Of a DNA stretch of 64,000 nt, positions 14,605-24,340 are shown piece after piece (position 1 is the stretch's first letter; the number at the start of each line of letters is the position of its first letter). The stretch spans positions 41,272 to 105,271 of the forward strand of contig VFZC01000005.1 in NCBI GenBank assembly GCA_016871355.1, written 5' to 3'. Source of the stretch: Actinomycetota bacterium (lineage in GTDB: Bacteria; Actinomycetota; Acidimicrobiia; Acidimicrobiales; Ilumatobacteraceae). The notes below the pieces were generated by a model, which saw nothing but the letters and a program-made list of their open reading frames with translations, ran no database searches and was not told where the DNA came from. A program made the position numbers and the translations under genes.

Positions 14605-16011
14605 TCAGCGCGACGGCGGGAAGGGAAATCCACCCGGTGCCGAGCCGGCACCCGGGAGTCCGGGCAGACCGGCGCCGGGTCCGCCGGCCAGGCCGCCCAG
14701 GCCACCACGCTTGCCCTTCTTGCCACCGCCCATGCCACCCATGCGCTTCATCATCTTTTGCATCTCGGAGAACTGCTTCACGAGACGATTGACCTCGGCG
14801 ATCGAACGGCCACTCCCCTGCGCGATGCGTTGACGACGACTGCCGTTGATGATCTCGGGCTTGCGACGTTCGTCGAGTGTCATCGAGCGGATGATCGCTT
14901 CGACGGGCTTGAGGTCGTCGTCACCGATCTGTGCGTTCTTCAACTCCTTGGGCATACCGGGCAACATGCCGAGCACCCCGCCGAGCGGACCCATTTTCTT
15001 CAGCGACTGCATCTGCTCGAGGAAGTCGTCGAGAGTGAACTCGCCGTCGAGTAGTCGCGCCGCGGCTTGTTCGGCCTGATCTTTCTCGAATGCCTTCTCG
15101 GCTTGTTCGATGAGCGTGAGAACGTCGCCCATGCCGAGGATGCGGCTGGCCATGCGGTCGGGATGGAACTGATCGAACGCGTCGAGTTTCTCGCCCGTGC
15201 TGGCGAACGCGATCGGCCGGCCGATCACTTCTTTCACCGACAGCGCCGCACCACCACGGGCATCGCCGTCGAGTTTCGACAGGATCACACCGTCGATCTG
15301 CAACGTGGTGTGGAACGCCTCGGCGACGTTGACCGCGTCCTGACCGGTCATCGCGTCGATCACGAGGAACGTGTAGTTCGGTGTGATCTGGTCGGAGATC
15401 TGACGGATCTGCGCCATCATCTCGTCATCGATGGCCAAACGACCGGCGGTGTCGACGATGAGCACGTCCTTGCCCAAACGGCGGGCCTCGGCCAGACCGC
15501 GCGTGGCGGTGGTGACCGGATCGCCGGGTTCGCTGAACACCGGCACGTCGATCTGCGAACCCAACGTGCGCAACTGTTCGACAGCAGCCGGACGCTGCAG
15601 GTCGGCTCCGACGAGCAGCGGATGACGTCCCTGCGACTTGAACCAGCGGGCCAACTTGGCCGAGCTAGTGGTCTTGCCCGAACCCTGCAGACCCGCCATG
15701 AGGATGACGGTGGGCGGCTTGCTCGCGTACGAGATCTTGAGGGTCTCGCCACCGAGAATCGCCGTGAGTTCGGCGTTGACGAGTTTGATGATCTGCTGAC
15801 TGGGATCGAGCGCCTTCGACTGCTCGATGCCGATGGCGCCGTCGCGGATGCGAGCCACCACGTTGCGAACGACGCCGACGTTCACGTCGGCTTCGAGCAA
15901 GGCGGTGCGAATCTCTTTCAGCACCTCGTCGACATCGGCCTCCGACAGACGGCCTTTGCCGCGGATGCGCTTGAAGATTCCCTCGAAGCGGCCGGACAGA
16001 TTGTCGAACAT
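14605..16011 (-). CDS. ffh: Signal recognition particle protein Ffh (SRP54)
   Basis: A 468-residue SRP GTPase that binds nascent signal peptides and 4.5S RNA. It has the N domain, G domain with GLQGSGKTTSSAKLA, DTAGR and LSKLDGDARGG, and a C-terminal M domain with the RNA-binding SGR...QF and a Met/Gly-rich tail (KMMKRMGGMGGG). Start ATG 16011; TAGCCT lies 9 nt upstream. Its receptor gene ftsY is about 1.7 kb away on the same strand, separated by one lipoprotein gene. Confidence 0.98.
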   Translation of the reverse strand: MFDNLSGRFEGIFKRIRGKGRLSEADVDEVLKEIRTALLEADVNVGVVRNVVARIRDGAIGIEQSKALDPSQQIIKLVNAELTAILGGETLKISYASKPPTVILMAGLQGSGKTTSSAKLARWFKSQGRHPLLVGADLQRPAAVEQLRTLGSQIDVPVFSEPGDPVTTATRGLAEARRLGKDVLIVDTAGRLAIDDEMMAQIRQISDQITPNYTFLVIDAMTGQDAVNVAEAFHTTLQIDGVILSKLDGDARGGAALSVKEVIGRPIAFASTGEKLDAFDQFHPDRMASRILGMGDVLTLIEQAEKAFEKDQAEQAAARLLDGEFTLDDFLEQMQSLKKMGPLGGVLGMLPGMPKELKNAQIGDDDLKPVEAIIRSMTLDERRKPEIINGSRRQRIAQGSGRSIAEVNRLVKQFSEMQKMMKRMGGMGGGKKGKRGGLGGLAGGPGAGLPGLPGAGSAPGGFPFPPSR

Positions 16012-16085
16012 GGTCAGGTCAGGCTAGCGATCGCGTCGCCGAGCCACCGAGGCGCCTTTGCCCGCGAGTGCCCACGTCGTGCGCG

Positions 16086-17576
16086 TTAGCCGACGTACAC
16101 CTCGGTCACGATGTCGTCGACCACGGTGAGATTCACACGTGCCGTCGAGTAATCCATCGTGATCGGGAATTCCTCGCCATCCCGCGCCACCACGCGCACG
16201 GCCCAACCTTGCGACTCGGCCGCCTGAATCGCCGCTTTCTCGGTGAGACCGATCAGATCCTGTTCGGCGCCCTTCGGAACGTCGACACCCGTCGCGACAC
16301 CGTCGTCGCCCGGCACTGCGGTCTCGGTGGTCACGTCGCCGGGAACTTCGGCCTGCTGCACGTATTCGTCGGGCATGGCAGAAACGAGATAACGCGACTC
16401 GTAACCGTCTTCGGTGGCGAGGAACGCGTAGCCCGGGACGAGGTACACCGAACCGTCCTCACTCCAGACGTACACGAGTTCTTCTTCCACACCTTCGATG
16501 GTCACCGTGATGGTTTCCGGTTCGACCGGAACCGAATTGATGGGCGGCATCGGTTCGATGGGCATGACCGTCTCGCTGACCGGACTGCTGGCCGCGTCGT
16601 CGACGATCGCGGGTTTGATGGCGATGCCACCACCGCGAGCCATCGGCCCGCCAGTTCCGGTCCACATGCCGTTGTACTCATTGGTCATGCGCTCGATCGC
16701 AGTCGCAGTTCCGACGCGTGGATACTCGGCAAACTTTTGCGGTCTGGCCAGAACTCCGCTGGCCCACGTGAGTTCGCCGTTCTCGCCGTACGACGCGCTC
16801 ATCGACATCGGTGAGCGCACACCGTCGAGGCGCAACCACCCGGTCACGCTCGCGTTCCAGTCGTCGGCCCAGGCATCGATCACCAGATCGTCGGCCGAGT
16901 AGCCGAACGCCGCCGCCATCTCACGGAACTTGGCGATCGCTTCGTCCTTCGACGGAACTCCGACCGGTGGTTCGCTCGGACCGCACGGCATCGGCGTCAC
17001 GGCCGGTTCGGCAACAGCCGCCGTGGTTCCCGATGACGAAGCGCCCGCCGACGAACCGTTCGCGTCGCCGCTCGCCGCCGGGTCGACCGGTGCGGGAATG
17101 ACGCATTCGGGCATCGCCACCACGTTGCCGAAGCCAGCCGAGTACCACCACGACAACATGGCGTCGCTCGAGACGTTGATCGACGGTTCGGAACCATCGA
17201 TCGAGCCGGCCATCCACGTCGTGTACTCCCACGGCTCGCCCACACCTTCGGTGCGCTCGGCGAACTCGCCCGTGATGTCGAAGTAATCGACCAAGAAGCG
17301 CAGCTTCTCGTCACTCGGCCGCGGGTCGGCTGCCAGCACCCAGGCCCAGGCGGGCGAGTCGAGGGCCGGCAAGTCGCCGCCGATCACGAACTTCCACTCG
17401 ACCGGCCGGTACATCATCTTGTCGCCGACCATCGGCGAGTTGGCCGCCATCTCGGCCCCGGCCATCGCGGCTCCACCAGTGGCACGAATGATCGGCGGAT
17501 TGGCCCCATCGGGATCGTCTCCACACGCGGCGACGAGCGCAATCACGGAGACGATCGGGAGCACGTGACGAACCAT
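16086..17576 (-). CDS. Lipoprotein with a C-terminal peptidase-inhibitor I78-like domain
   Basis: A 496-residue exported lipoprotein: signal peptide MVRHVLPIVSVIALVAAC with lipobox LVAAC. The middle 350 residues are rich in Met, Pro and acidic residues and not recognised. The last 55 residues (GLTEKAAIQAAESQGWAVRVV ... TARVNLTVVDDIVTEVYVG) resemble the I78 serine-protease-inhibitor fold. ATG 17576 is chosen because it lies 7 nt after TACCGT and begins the signal peptide; the frame is open upstream to 17669. The domain may guard the cell surface against proteases, but this is inference. Confidence 0.65.
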   Translation of the reverse strand: MVRHVLPIVSVIALVAACGDDPDGANPPIIRATGGAAMAGAEMAANSPMVGDKMMYRPVEWKFVIGGDLPALDSPAWAWVLAADPRPSDEKLRFLVDYFDITGEFAERTEGVGEPWEYTTWMAGSIDGSEPSINVSSDAMLSWWYSAGFGNVVAMPECVIPAPVDPAASGDANGSSAGASSSGTTAAVAEPAVTPMPCGPSEPPVGVPSKDEAIAKFREMAAAFGYSADDLVIDAWADDWNASVTGWLRLDGVRSPMSMSASYGENGELTWASGVLARPQKFAEYPRVGTATAIERMTNEYNGMWTGTGGPMARGGGIAIKPAIVDDAASSPVSETVMPIEPMPPINSVPVEPETITVTIEGVEEELVYVWSEDGSVYLVPGYAFLATEDGYESRYLVSAMPDEYVQQAEVPGDVTTETAVPGDDGVATGVDVPKGAEQDLIGLTEKAAIQAAESQGWAVRVVARDGEEFPITMDYSTARVNLTVVDDIVTEVYVG

Positions 17577-17583
17577 GTGGTTC

Positions 17584-17589
17584 ACGGTA
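17584..17589 (-). promoter_or_regulatory. -10 element, leaderless promoter of the I78-like lipoprotein
   Basis: TACCGT on the minus strand, 7 nt before ATG 17576. Confidence 0.48.
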
Positions 17590-17669
17590 CGGCTGGCGGT
17601 GAGTCGAGTCATGGCACTCTGACGTTCGGTGACGGGTGTCCGGTTCCCACGATCACGAAAAAATGTCAT

Positions 17670-17737
17670 GAGAGGTCGAGCAGGGCGTCGTTACGAGAGG
17701 TCGAGCAGGGCGTCGTTACGAGAGGTCGAGCAGGGCG
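17670..17737. repeat. 25-bp tandem repeat duplicating the 3' end of ftsY
   Basis: Two full 25-bp copies (17670-17694, 17695-17719) and an 18-bp third copy (17720-17737) that is part of the ftsY coding sequence. The unit begins gagaggtcgagcagggcgtc on the plus strand and contains the ftsY TAA stop. It looks like a slippage duplication of the gene's last codons into the downstream spacer. Confidence 0.85.
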
Positions 17738-18903
17738 CCGACGAACTCGTTCGGGTCGAACACCACCAGATCGGCGATCGTTTCGCCCAGACCTACCAAC
17801 TTCACCGGAAGACCCAATTCGGTTTCGATCGCGAACACGATGCCACCCTTGGCCGAGCCGTCGAGTTTGGTGAGCACCACACCGGTCACGCCGGCCGCAT
17901 CGGTGAACTCGCGGGCTTGAGCCAAGCCGTTCTGGCCGGTGGTCGCGTCGATCACGAGGAGAACTTCGGTCACCACACCGGGCTCTTTCGATGCGACACG
18001 CCGCACCTTGCGGAGCTCTTCCATCAGGTTGCTCTTGTTTTGCAGACGTCCGGCGGTGTCGCCCAACACCAACGACACACCTTTGGCGTTGGCGCGCTGC
18101 ACACCGTCGTAGATCACCGAACTCGGATCGCCACCCTCGGCGCCGCGCACCAGTTCGGCACCTGAGCGATCGGCCCAGGTTCCGAGTTGCTCGGCCGCGG
18201 CCGCACGGAACGTGTCGCCGGCGGCCAGGATCACCGAACGGCCCGCGGCCACCTGCTGCGCCGCCACCTTGCCGATGGAGGTGGTCTTTCCGACGCCGTT
18301 CACTCCCACGAACAACCAGACGTTCACCTGACCGGACACCGCGAGCGACTCGTCGAAACGAAGTGAGCGATCGGCACCAAGCAGGCGACTCGACATGTCG
18401 GCCGCTAGGGCCGCGATGAGTTCGTCGGGGGTCTGGATGGACTTCGACTTGACCCGCTCGCGGAGTCCGTCGAGCAGAGCGGTGGTCACGCCAATGCCCA
18501 CATCGGCGCGTAGCAACGCCTCTTCGAGATCGTCCCAGGTGTCGTTGCCGATGCTCTGACGCGAACGGACACCACCGAGAACACCGGCCATGGCCGCGGC
18601 GGCCTTGCTCATGCGCTCACGAAACGACGGAGCGCGTTCTTCGACGACGGGCTCGACGACGGGCTCGACGACTGAGTCGACGACTGATCCGACGACTGAT
18701 TCGACGTCGTGTTCGACGAGAACGGGCTCGGCATCTCGAACCTCGATGATCGGCGGTTCGATTCGCGGCGGCGCCGAACGAATCTCCGGCGCTTTGGTGT
18801 CGGTCGACGGTGGTGCGACTCGTCGTCGATTGACGACGACCACACCGAGGCCGAACACCACGGCCACCACGAGCAGGACGATGATCAGCGTCTGAGCGTT
18901 CAT
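17716..18903 (-). CDS. ftsY: SRP receptor FtsY
   Basis: A 395-residue receptor GTPase that docks SRP-ribosome complexes at the membrane. An N-terminal transmembrane helix (LIIVLLVVAVVFGLGVVVV) is followed by an acidic linker built of VVxS/VVEP tetrapeptide repeats. The NG domain has GVNGVGKTTSIGKVA, GDTAGR and LTKLDGSAKGG. It lies 16 bp after smc in the same order as mycobacteria. A membrane-anchored FtsY is typical of Actinobacteria. Confidence 0.97.
   Translation of the reverse strand: MNAQTLIIVLLVVAVVFGLGVVVVNRRRVAPPSTDTKAPEIRSAPPRIEPPIIEVRDAEPVLVEHDVESVVGSVVDSVVEPVVEPVVEERAPSFRERMSKAAAAMAGVLGGVRSRQSIGNDTWDDLEEALLRADVGIGVTTALLDGLRERVKSKSIQTPDELIAALAADMSSRLLGADRSLRFDESLAVSGQVNVWLFVGVNGVGKTTSIGKVAAQQVAAGRSVILAAGDTFRAAAAEQLGTWADRSGAELVRGAEGGDPSSVIYDGVQRANAKGVSLVLGDTAGRLQNKSNLMEELRKVRRVASKEPGVVTEVLLVIDATTGQNGLAQAREFTDAAGVTGVVLTKLDGSAKGGIVFAIETELGLPVKLVGLGETIADLVVFDPNEFVGALLDLS
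18640..18718. repeat. 12-bp minisatellite inside ftsY
   Basis: About six 12-bp units of the form TCGACGACKGRN in the acidic linker of FtsY encode the repeated tetrapeptides VVGS, VVDS, VVEP, VVEP and VVEE. The frame is kept because each unit is four codons. Confidence 0.7.
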
Positions 18904-18919
18904 TCCACAGACGTGTCTA

Positions 18920-21900
18920 TCAGGACGATGCGCTGCTCTTCTCGGTCACGACCTTCGACGAACCACCGGGCTGCATCGTGACGCCGAGCAGGCAGTCGCC
19001 GGCCTCCATCGTGCGCTTCTGGTGGCTCACGATGATGAGCTGAGCATCCTTGCGGAACTCGTTCATGAGACCGAGGAAACGGTGCAGGTTCACGTCGTCG
19101 AGAGCGGCCTCGACTTCGTCCATCACGTAGAACGGTGACGGGCGACTCCGGAACACGGCGAACAAGAAGGCCAGGGCCGTGAGGCTGCGCTCGCCACCCG
19201 ACAGCAAACTCAACTTCTTGACGTTCTTGCCGCTCGGCTTGGCCTCGACTTCGATACCGGTGTTCAGCAGATCATCAGGGTTGGTGAGAACGAGTCGACC
19301 GGTTCCGCCCGGAAACAACATGGCGAACAACTGCGTGAAGTTCACGCTCACGTCGGCGTACGCCGCGGCGAACACCTGCTGGATCTCGGTGTCGATCGCC
19401 TGGATCACCCGCATCAACTCGCGGCGCGTGTTGCGCACGTCTTCGAGTTGGGCCTCGAGGAAGGTGTGGCGCTCCTGCAACTCGGTGAACTCCTGGAGCG
19501 CCAACGGGTTGATCGGACCCATGAGGCGCAGTTCGCGTTCGAGTTCGCGCACGCGGCCCAACGGGTTGGTCCCCTCCGGCAATTCGGGCATCTCGGCCGC
19601 TTCGGCCACACTCGGCTCGACGTCGAGGTCTCGTCGCAAGGTTTCGACCGTGGTCTCGAGCCGCAACTTCGTCTCGACTTCCTCGACTTCTCCGCGCCGC
19701 GAGAGTTCGCGAACTTCTTCGAGTTCGCGCTCGGCACTCGAACGAGCCTTGCGCATGGAGTCGAGACGAGACGCCAACTCGCGCACTTCGTCGCTCTGGC
19801 GACGGCGACGCTCGTGCAGGTCGGCCAGACGAACTTCGATGCGCTGACGATGACCTTCCACGATCGCGCTGAGACGATCGGTCGCGCGAATGATTCGCTC
19901 GATGCGCTCGCGATGCGAGGCGACTTCGCGACGAGCAGCGGCGTCGGCCTCGAGGCGACGCTCGGCATCGGCCAAACGAGCCTCCAAGAACTGGCGACGC
20001 TCGAGAAGCCCAGCCGACCGAACTTCGAGATCGCGTCGACGACCAGTCAGCAGAGCCGCTTTGGCGTCGAGCGACGCCCTCGCCTCACCACGCACACGCG
20101 CGGCTTCGACCTCGGCGGCTTCGTCACGTTCGAGCGTGGGCAGAACGCGCTCGAGTTCGGCCACGCGCGAACGCTGACCACTGAGACGCTCTTCGAGATC
20201 ACGGCGGGTGACGTCGAGGCCCTCCACTTCGGAACCTTGTTCGCGACGCTCGCTCTGCACCCGGGCCAACGCCTCGGATGCCGCGGTGAACGAGGCATCG
20301 TTGGCGTCGAGCTTCTTCTTGCCGTCGGCCTCTTGTTGACGAGCCACTTGCTGCTCGATCGCGGCCGCACGAACTTCGTCGTCACGCTGTGAGAGATTCG
20401 ACGCCGCCGATTCGGCCCGCGACACCGCTTCTTCGAGAGCAGCCGCCGTGGCTCCCCCACCGCCGGTACCGATGCACCAACCCGACGCGGTGAAACGATC
20501 GCCGTCTCCAGTGACGGCGACGAACGACGGATCGGCGATCACGACGTCGACCGCGGCGGTCCAGTCGGACACGTGCACTGCTCGGGCGAGCAATGCATCG
20601 AGCAGACCATCCACACCCGGTCGGCGACCACGAACGTGCGGTCGCACGGCCTGGCTTCCACTCGGCACGGAGGCCGGAGCCACCGCGCGCGCTCCCAACG
20701 CGAGCACCGCACCGCTCGCGGTCGAAGTACGCAGTCGCTCGATCGCCCGCCGGGCCGCGGCTGGGTCGTCGACGACGACGGCCGACACCGCTTCACCGAG
20801 AGCCGCTTCCACGGCCTCACCCCAACCGTCGTCGATCTCGATCACGTCGAGAAGTGCACCGACGACGCCGGCCACGTCGCTTAGAACTTCGGCACCCGCT
20901 CGTGCCCGGGCGCTGTCGAGCGCCAACTGCAGCGCTTCGGCCCGGGCCTGCCAACGCGACAATTCCGACTGCGCGTCGGAGCGCGCGTTCACCACCGCTT
21001 CGTACGTGGCATCGGCCGTCATGCGGCGCGACTCGGCCGCGGTCACTTCGTTGACGAGCGGGGCCTCCACGGCCTGCGCTTGTTCGAGTTCGTCGCGCAA
21101 CCGCTGGATCTCACCAGCCAGACGACCATCGCGTTCGGCCAGACTTTCGAGCCGCGTCGCGAGACGGCGGTATTCGGATTCGGCCGCTTCGAGGGCGGCG
21201 CGCAGTGTGCGCAATTCGCCGCGCACTTCGGCCGCGGCGCTCGACGCCGACTGCGACGACGACAATTCGTCGAACAAGGTGACGGCGGCGGCCTTTTCAC
21301 CTTCGAACACCGCTTCGTCGTTCGTGAGTTCGCGTCCTTCGGGTTCGAGGCGAGAGATACCCGCCTCCACGTCGCCGAGTTCGGCGCGTAGGGCTGCAGC
21401 GTCGGCTTCGAGACTGGCCACCAGACCCGAGTCCATGAGTTGTCCGCGATCGCGTTCGTACGAACGGCGACGTTCGACCAACAACATGGAGGTACCGCGC
21501 GCGCGTTCGCGCAACTGCTCGACTCGCATCAATTCGTCGGACAATCCGCTCTCACCGCGAGCCGACAGTTCGGACTCGGCTGCCATCACACCGGTGTCGA
21601 GTTCGGCCAGTTGCTTACGCAACTCACCTTCGCGACGAGTGGCTTCGGTGCGATCGCCGGCCAACGCTTCGAGACGACGACGGAATCCGGCGATCTCGCG
21701 GCCGGCCAGGAAGATCTGCAACGCGCTCAACTCGGCGACGAGATCACCGTGACGGCGCGCCGCCTCGGCCTGCCGTTCGAGCGGACGCAACTGCCGACGA
21801 ACTTCGCGCAGGAGGTCTTGAACGCGCAGGAGGCTCGCTTCGGTGGCCTCGAGGCGACGCTCAGACTTCTCCTTGCGCTTGCGGAACTTGAGAACTCCGG

Positions 21901-22393
21901 CCGCCTCTTCGATGATCGACCGGCGATCTTCAGGGCGTGCGTTGAGCACGGCGTCGATCTGACCCTGGCTCACGATCACGTGTTGCTGACGACCCACGCC
22001 GGCGTCGGAGAGCAGTTCTTGCACATCGAGCAGACGACACTGCACGCCGTTGATGGCGTACTCGCTCTCGCCGGTTCGGAACAGTGTGCGACTGACGCTC
22101 ACCTCGCTGAACTCGACGGGCAAGAGGCCAGCCGAGTTGTCGAGCGTGAGCGTGACCTCGGCGCGACCGAGGGCCGGACGCTTGGCGGTGCCGGCGAAGA
22201 TCACGTCGTCCATCTTCTGGCTGCGCATGGCACTGGGGGCCTGCGCACCGAGAACCCATGCGATGGCGTCCACCACGTTCGACTTGCCCGAGCCGTTGGG
22301 TCCGACCACCACCGTGACCCCCGGTTCGAGGTCCATGACGGTGGTGTCGGCGAAGGACTTGAAGCCCTTGAGGGTCAGCGTCTTCAGGAACAC
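18920..22393 (-). CDS. smc: Chromosome segregation protein SMC
   Basis: A 1157-residue SMC ATPase of the condensin complex. The N-terminal head has GPNGSGKSNVVDAIAWVLG (Walker A). Long coiled coils flank a hinge at roughly residues 495-650. The C-terminal head has LSGGERSLTALAFLFA (signature) and FYVMDEVEAALDDVN (Walker B). Start GTG 22393, with MFLKTLTLKGFKSFA typical of the family; TAGGGT lies 10 nt upstream. ScpA and ScpB are not in the window. The order smc then ftsY matches mycobacteria. Confidence 0.98.
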   Translation of the reverse strand: MFLKTLTLKGFKSFADTTVMDLEPGVTVVVGPNGSGKSNVVDAIAWVLGAQAPSAMRSQKMDDVIFAGTAKRPALGRAEVTLTLDNSAGLLPVEFSEVSVSRTLFRTGESEYAINGVQCRLLDVQELLSDAGVGRQQHVIVSQGQIDAVLNARPEDRRSIIEEAAGVLKFRKRKEKSERRLEATEASLLRVQDLLREVRRQLRPLERQAEAARRHGDLVAELSALQIFLAGREIAGFRRRLEALAGDRTEATRREGELRKQLAELDTGVMAAESELSARGESGLSDELMRVEQLRERARGTSMLLVERRRSYERDRGQLMDSGLVASLEADAAALRAELGDVEAGISRLEPEGRELTNDEAVFEGEKAAAVTLFDELSSSQSASSAAAEVRGELRTLRAALEAAESEYRRLATRLESLAERDGRLAGEIQRLRDELEQAQAVEAPLVNEVTAAESRRMTADATYEAVVNARSDAQSELSRWQARAEALQLALDSARARAGAEVLSDVAGVVGALLDVIEIDDGWGEAVEAALGEAVSAVVVDDPAAARRAIERLRTSTASGAVLALGARAVAPASVPSGSQAVRPHVRGRRPGVDGLLDALLARAVHVSDWTAAVDVVIADPSFVAVTGDGDRFTASGWCIGTGGGGATAAALEEAVSRAESAASNLSQRDDEVRAAAIEQQVARQQEADGKKKLDANDASFTAASEALARVQSERREQGSEVEGLDVTRRDLEERLSGQRSRVAELERVLPTLERDEAAEVEAARVRGEARASLDAKAALLTGRRRDLEVRSAGLLERRQFLEARLADAERRLEADAAARREVASHRERIERIIRATDRLSAIVEGHRQRIEVRLADLHERRRRQSDEVRELASRLDSMRKARSSAERELEEVRELSRRGEVEEVETKLRLETTVETLRRDLDVEPSVAEAAEMPELPEGTNPLGRVRELERELRLMGPINPLALQEFTELQERHTFLEAQLEDVRNTRRELMRVIQAIDTEIQQVFAAAYADVSVNFTQLFAMLFPGGTGRLVLTNPDDLLNTGIEVEAKPSGKNVKKLSLLSGGERSLTALAFLFAVFRSRPSPFYVMDEVEAALDDVNLHRFLGLMNEFRKDAQLIIVSHQKRTMEAGDCLLGVTMQPGGSSKVVTEKSSASS

Positions 22394-22448
22394 GGCACGA
22401 GCGACCCTAGTGGACGGACCCGCAGGTGGGCCGGAAGCGCGGCGGGCC

Positions 22449-23285
22449 TCAGCGCTGGCAGACCCGGCACCACGACGTGGTGCGACCGGCCACCACCGCG
22501 CTGGTCACCACACCCCGGCCACAGGTGATGCAGCGCTCACCCGCCCGGCCGTACACGCGGTGGTTCTCTTGGAACGAACCGCCCTCACCCGACACGTCCA
22601 CGTATTGAGCGTCCCCGAGGCTCGACCCGCCCATCGCCACGGCGTCGGCGAGCACCGAGACGACCGCATCGCGCAAACGTGCGACCTTCGCTCCGGTGAC
22701 TCGATTGGCCGGGCGCAACGGACTGATGCCGGCTCGGTGCAAGATCTCGTCGCCGTAGATGTTGCCGATGCCAGCGATCAAGTGCTGATCGAGAAGCAGG
22801 GCCTTCATACCCCGCCGAGTGGATCGCAGCATCGATCGCACGTCGGCGATCGTCAACTCGTCGACCAAAGGATCGAGACCGAGGGCCACCACATCGGGCA
22901 CGACGCGTTGCGCCTCGCGCGGATCGTACGCGACCACTTCGCCGAACGTTCGCGGATCGACGAACCGCAACTCTTCTCGGTTTCCGATGTCGAGCACCAC
23001 ATGCGTGTGAAGGGGCCGCGTCGTGTCGACTGCATCGATCAACACCTGCCCGCTCATGCGTAGATGGATCATCAACACGTCACCGGTGTCGAGCGGGCAA
23101 AGCAGATACTTTCCCCGACGCTGTGCGGCCACGGGCGTCGCGCCGGAGAGTCGAGCAGTCAACTCTTCGCGACTGGTGCGGCGTACCGATCGCTCGCGAC
23201 CGACCCACACGTTGACGATACGCCGACCCACGAATCGATCGGCCAGTCCGCGCCGGACCGTTTCGACCTCGGGAAGTTCAGGCAC
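22449..23285 (-). CDS. mutM: Formamidopyrimidine-DNA glycosylase
   Basis: A 278-residue Fpg/MutM that excises oxidised purines and nicks the abasic site. The catalytic N-terminal proline is in PELPEVETVRRGL right after the GTG at 23285, which fixes the start. Also seen are RMSGQVLI, the helix-two-turn-helix region with QHLIAGIGNIYGDEIL, and a C-terminal zinc finger (CITCGRG ... CRVCQR). The start overlaps the rnc stop by 8 bp. Confidence 0.97.
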   Translation of the reverse strand: MPELPEVETVRRGLADRFVGRRIVNVWVGRERSVRRTSREELTARLSGATPVAAQRRGKYLLCPLDTGDVLMIHLRMSGQVLIDAVDTTRPLHTHVVLDIGNREELRFVDPRTFGEVVAYDPREAQRVVPDVVALGLDPLVDELTIADVRSMLRSTRRGMKALLLDQHLIAGIGNIYGDEILHRAGISPLRPANRVTGAKVARLRDAVVSVLADAVAMGGSSLGDAQYVDVSGEGGSFQENHRVYGRAGERCITCGRGVVTSAVVAGRTTSWCRVCQR

Positions 23286-24000
23286 GCGAGATGTCGACGC
23301 CGCGTGACGTGAGCACGTCGAGGGCGCGCGCCGACGCGTCCTGAATGGCGGCCTTCTTCGAACGACCCCGACCCGAGGCCACCGCTTCACCTTCGACGAC
23401 GATGGTGGCGCCGAACGTGGGTTCGTGGGCGGCCCCCGAACTCGTGGTCTCGACCACCGGCGGGCGACCGAACTCGCGCGTGCACACGCGAATGAGGAGA
23501 CTGCGTGAATCGAGCAGGTGCAAACGCTTGGCGACTTCACGCATGCGCTTGCTCACCAACTTGCGCACGAACGAACGCGATTTGGTCACGCCACCGTCGA
23601 GATACAGCGCTCCGATTACTGCCTCGAGTGCGTCGGCCAGAATCGACGTCTTGCCGCGGCCTCCGGCGTTCTCTTCGCCCGCGCCGAGCAACAACCAACG
23701 CCCCAGATCGAGATCGCCGGCGATCGACGCCAGTGTTTCGGCGTTCACGAGCGCTTTGCGCAGATCGGTGAGAGCGCCTTCGGGAAGATCGGGATACTTC
23801 GCGACCACCAGATCGGCCACGACCCAGCCCAGCACGGCGTCACCCAAGAACTCGAGCCGTTCGTTGGACGGCGCGTTGTCGTTCTCGGCGCACCACGAAC
23901 GGTGAGCCAGGGCCTGTTCGAGCAGCGCCGGGTTCTTGAAGCGATAACCGGTGTGATCGGCCAGCCAGTCGTGAACCGTGGCCGCCTCGCCCACGGTCAA
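23278..24000 (-). CDS. rnc: Ribonuclease III
   Basis: A 240-residue dsRNA endonuclease for rRNA and mRNA processing. The signature NERLEFLGDAVL spans residues 46-57, the second acidic site is in ILADALEAVIGALYLDGG, and a dsRNA-binding domain ends with SGRGRSKKAAIQDASARAL. Start TTG 24000 overlaps the acpP stop (TTGA); an in-frame GTG two codons on is an alternative. The order acpP-rnc-mutM-smc-ftsY is conserved. Confidence 0.97.
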   Translation of the reverse strand: MTVGEAATVHDWLADHTGYRFKNPALLEQALAHRSWCAENDNAPSNERLEFLGDAVLGWVVADLVVAKYPDLPEGALTDLRKALVNAETLASIAGDLDLGRWLLLGAGEENAGGRGKTSILADALEAVIGALYLDGGVTKSRSFVRKLVSKRMREVAKRLHLLDSRSLLIRVCTREFGRPPVVETTSSGAAHEPTFGATIVVEGEAVASGRGRSKKAAIQDASARALDVLTSRGVDISRA

Positions 24001-24299
24001 CTCCCGCGCGACTGAACCTGCGCGTACACGAAGTCGACCGCGTCGCGAACCGTCTTCAGATCGGCCAGGTCTTCGTCTTCGATGCGGAAACCGACCGTGC
24101 GCTCGCTCAGTTCTTCTTCGAGTGCCTCGACCAGTTCGACCAACGCCAGTGAGTCGGCGCCGAGGTCGTCCTTGAACGACTGACCTTCGGTGATCGACTC
24201 GGGGTCGACTTCGAGGATGTCGACGAGCTGGTCGCGAACGATCGCGAAGATCTCGTCACGGCCGAGGGGTCCGGGTACGACATGAGTTTCAGCGGGCAC
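23997..24299 (-). CDS. acpP: Acyl carrier protein
   Basis: A 100-residue acidic carrier protein. The phosphopantetheine serine is in LGADSLALVELVEALEEE. It is longer than the usual 78 residues owing to an N-terminal extension (MPAETHVVPGPLGRDE). GTG 24299 follows ACGGAGG. Located between plsX and rnc, so it is likely the fatty-acid-synthesis ACP. Confidence 0.95.
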   Translation of the reverse strand: MPAETHVVPGPLGRDEIFAIVRDQLVDILEVDPESITEGQSFKDDLGADSLALVELVEALEEELSERTVGFRIEDEDLADLKTVRDAVDFVYAQVQSRGS

Positions 24300-24340
24300 G
24301 ATGCCTCCGTAGGGAACGAACGATCACAGAGTAGTCGGGG

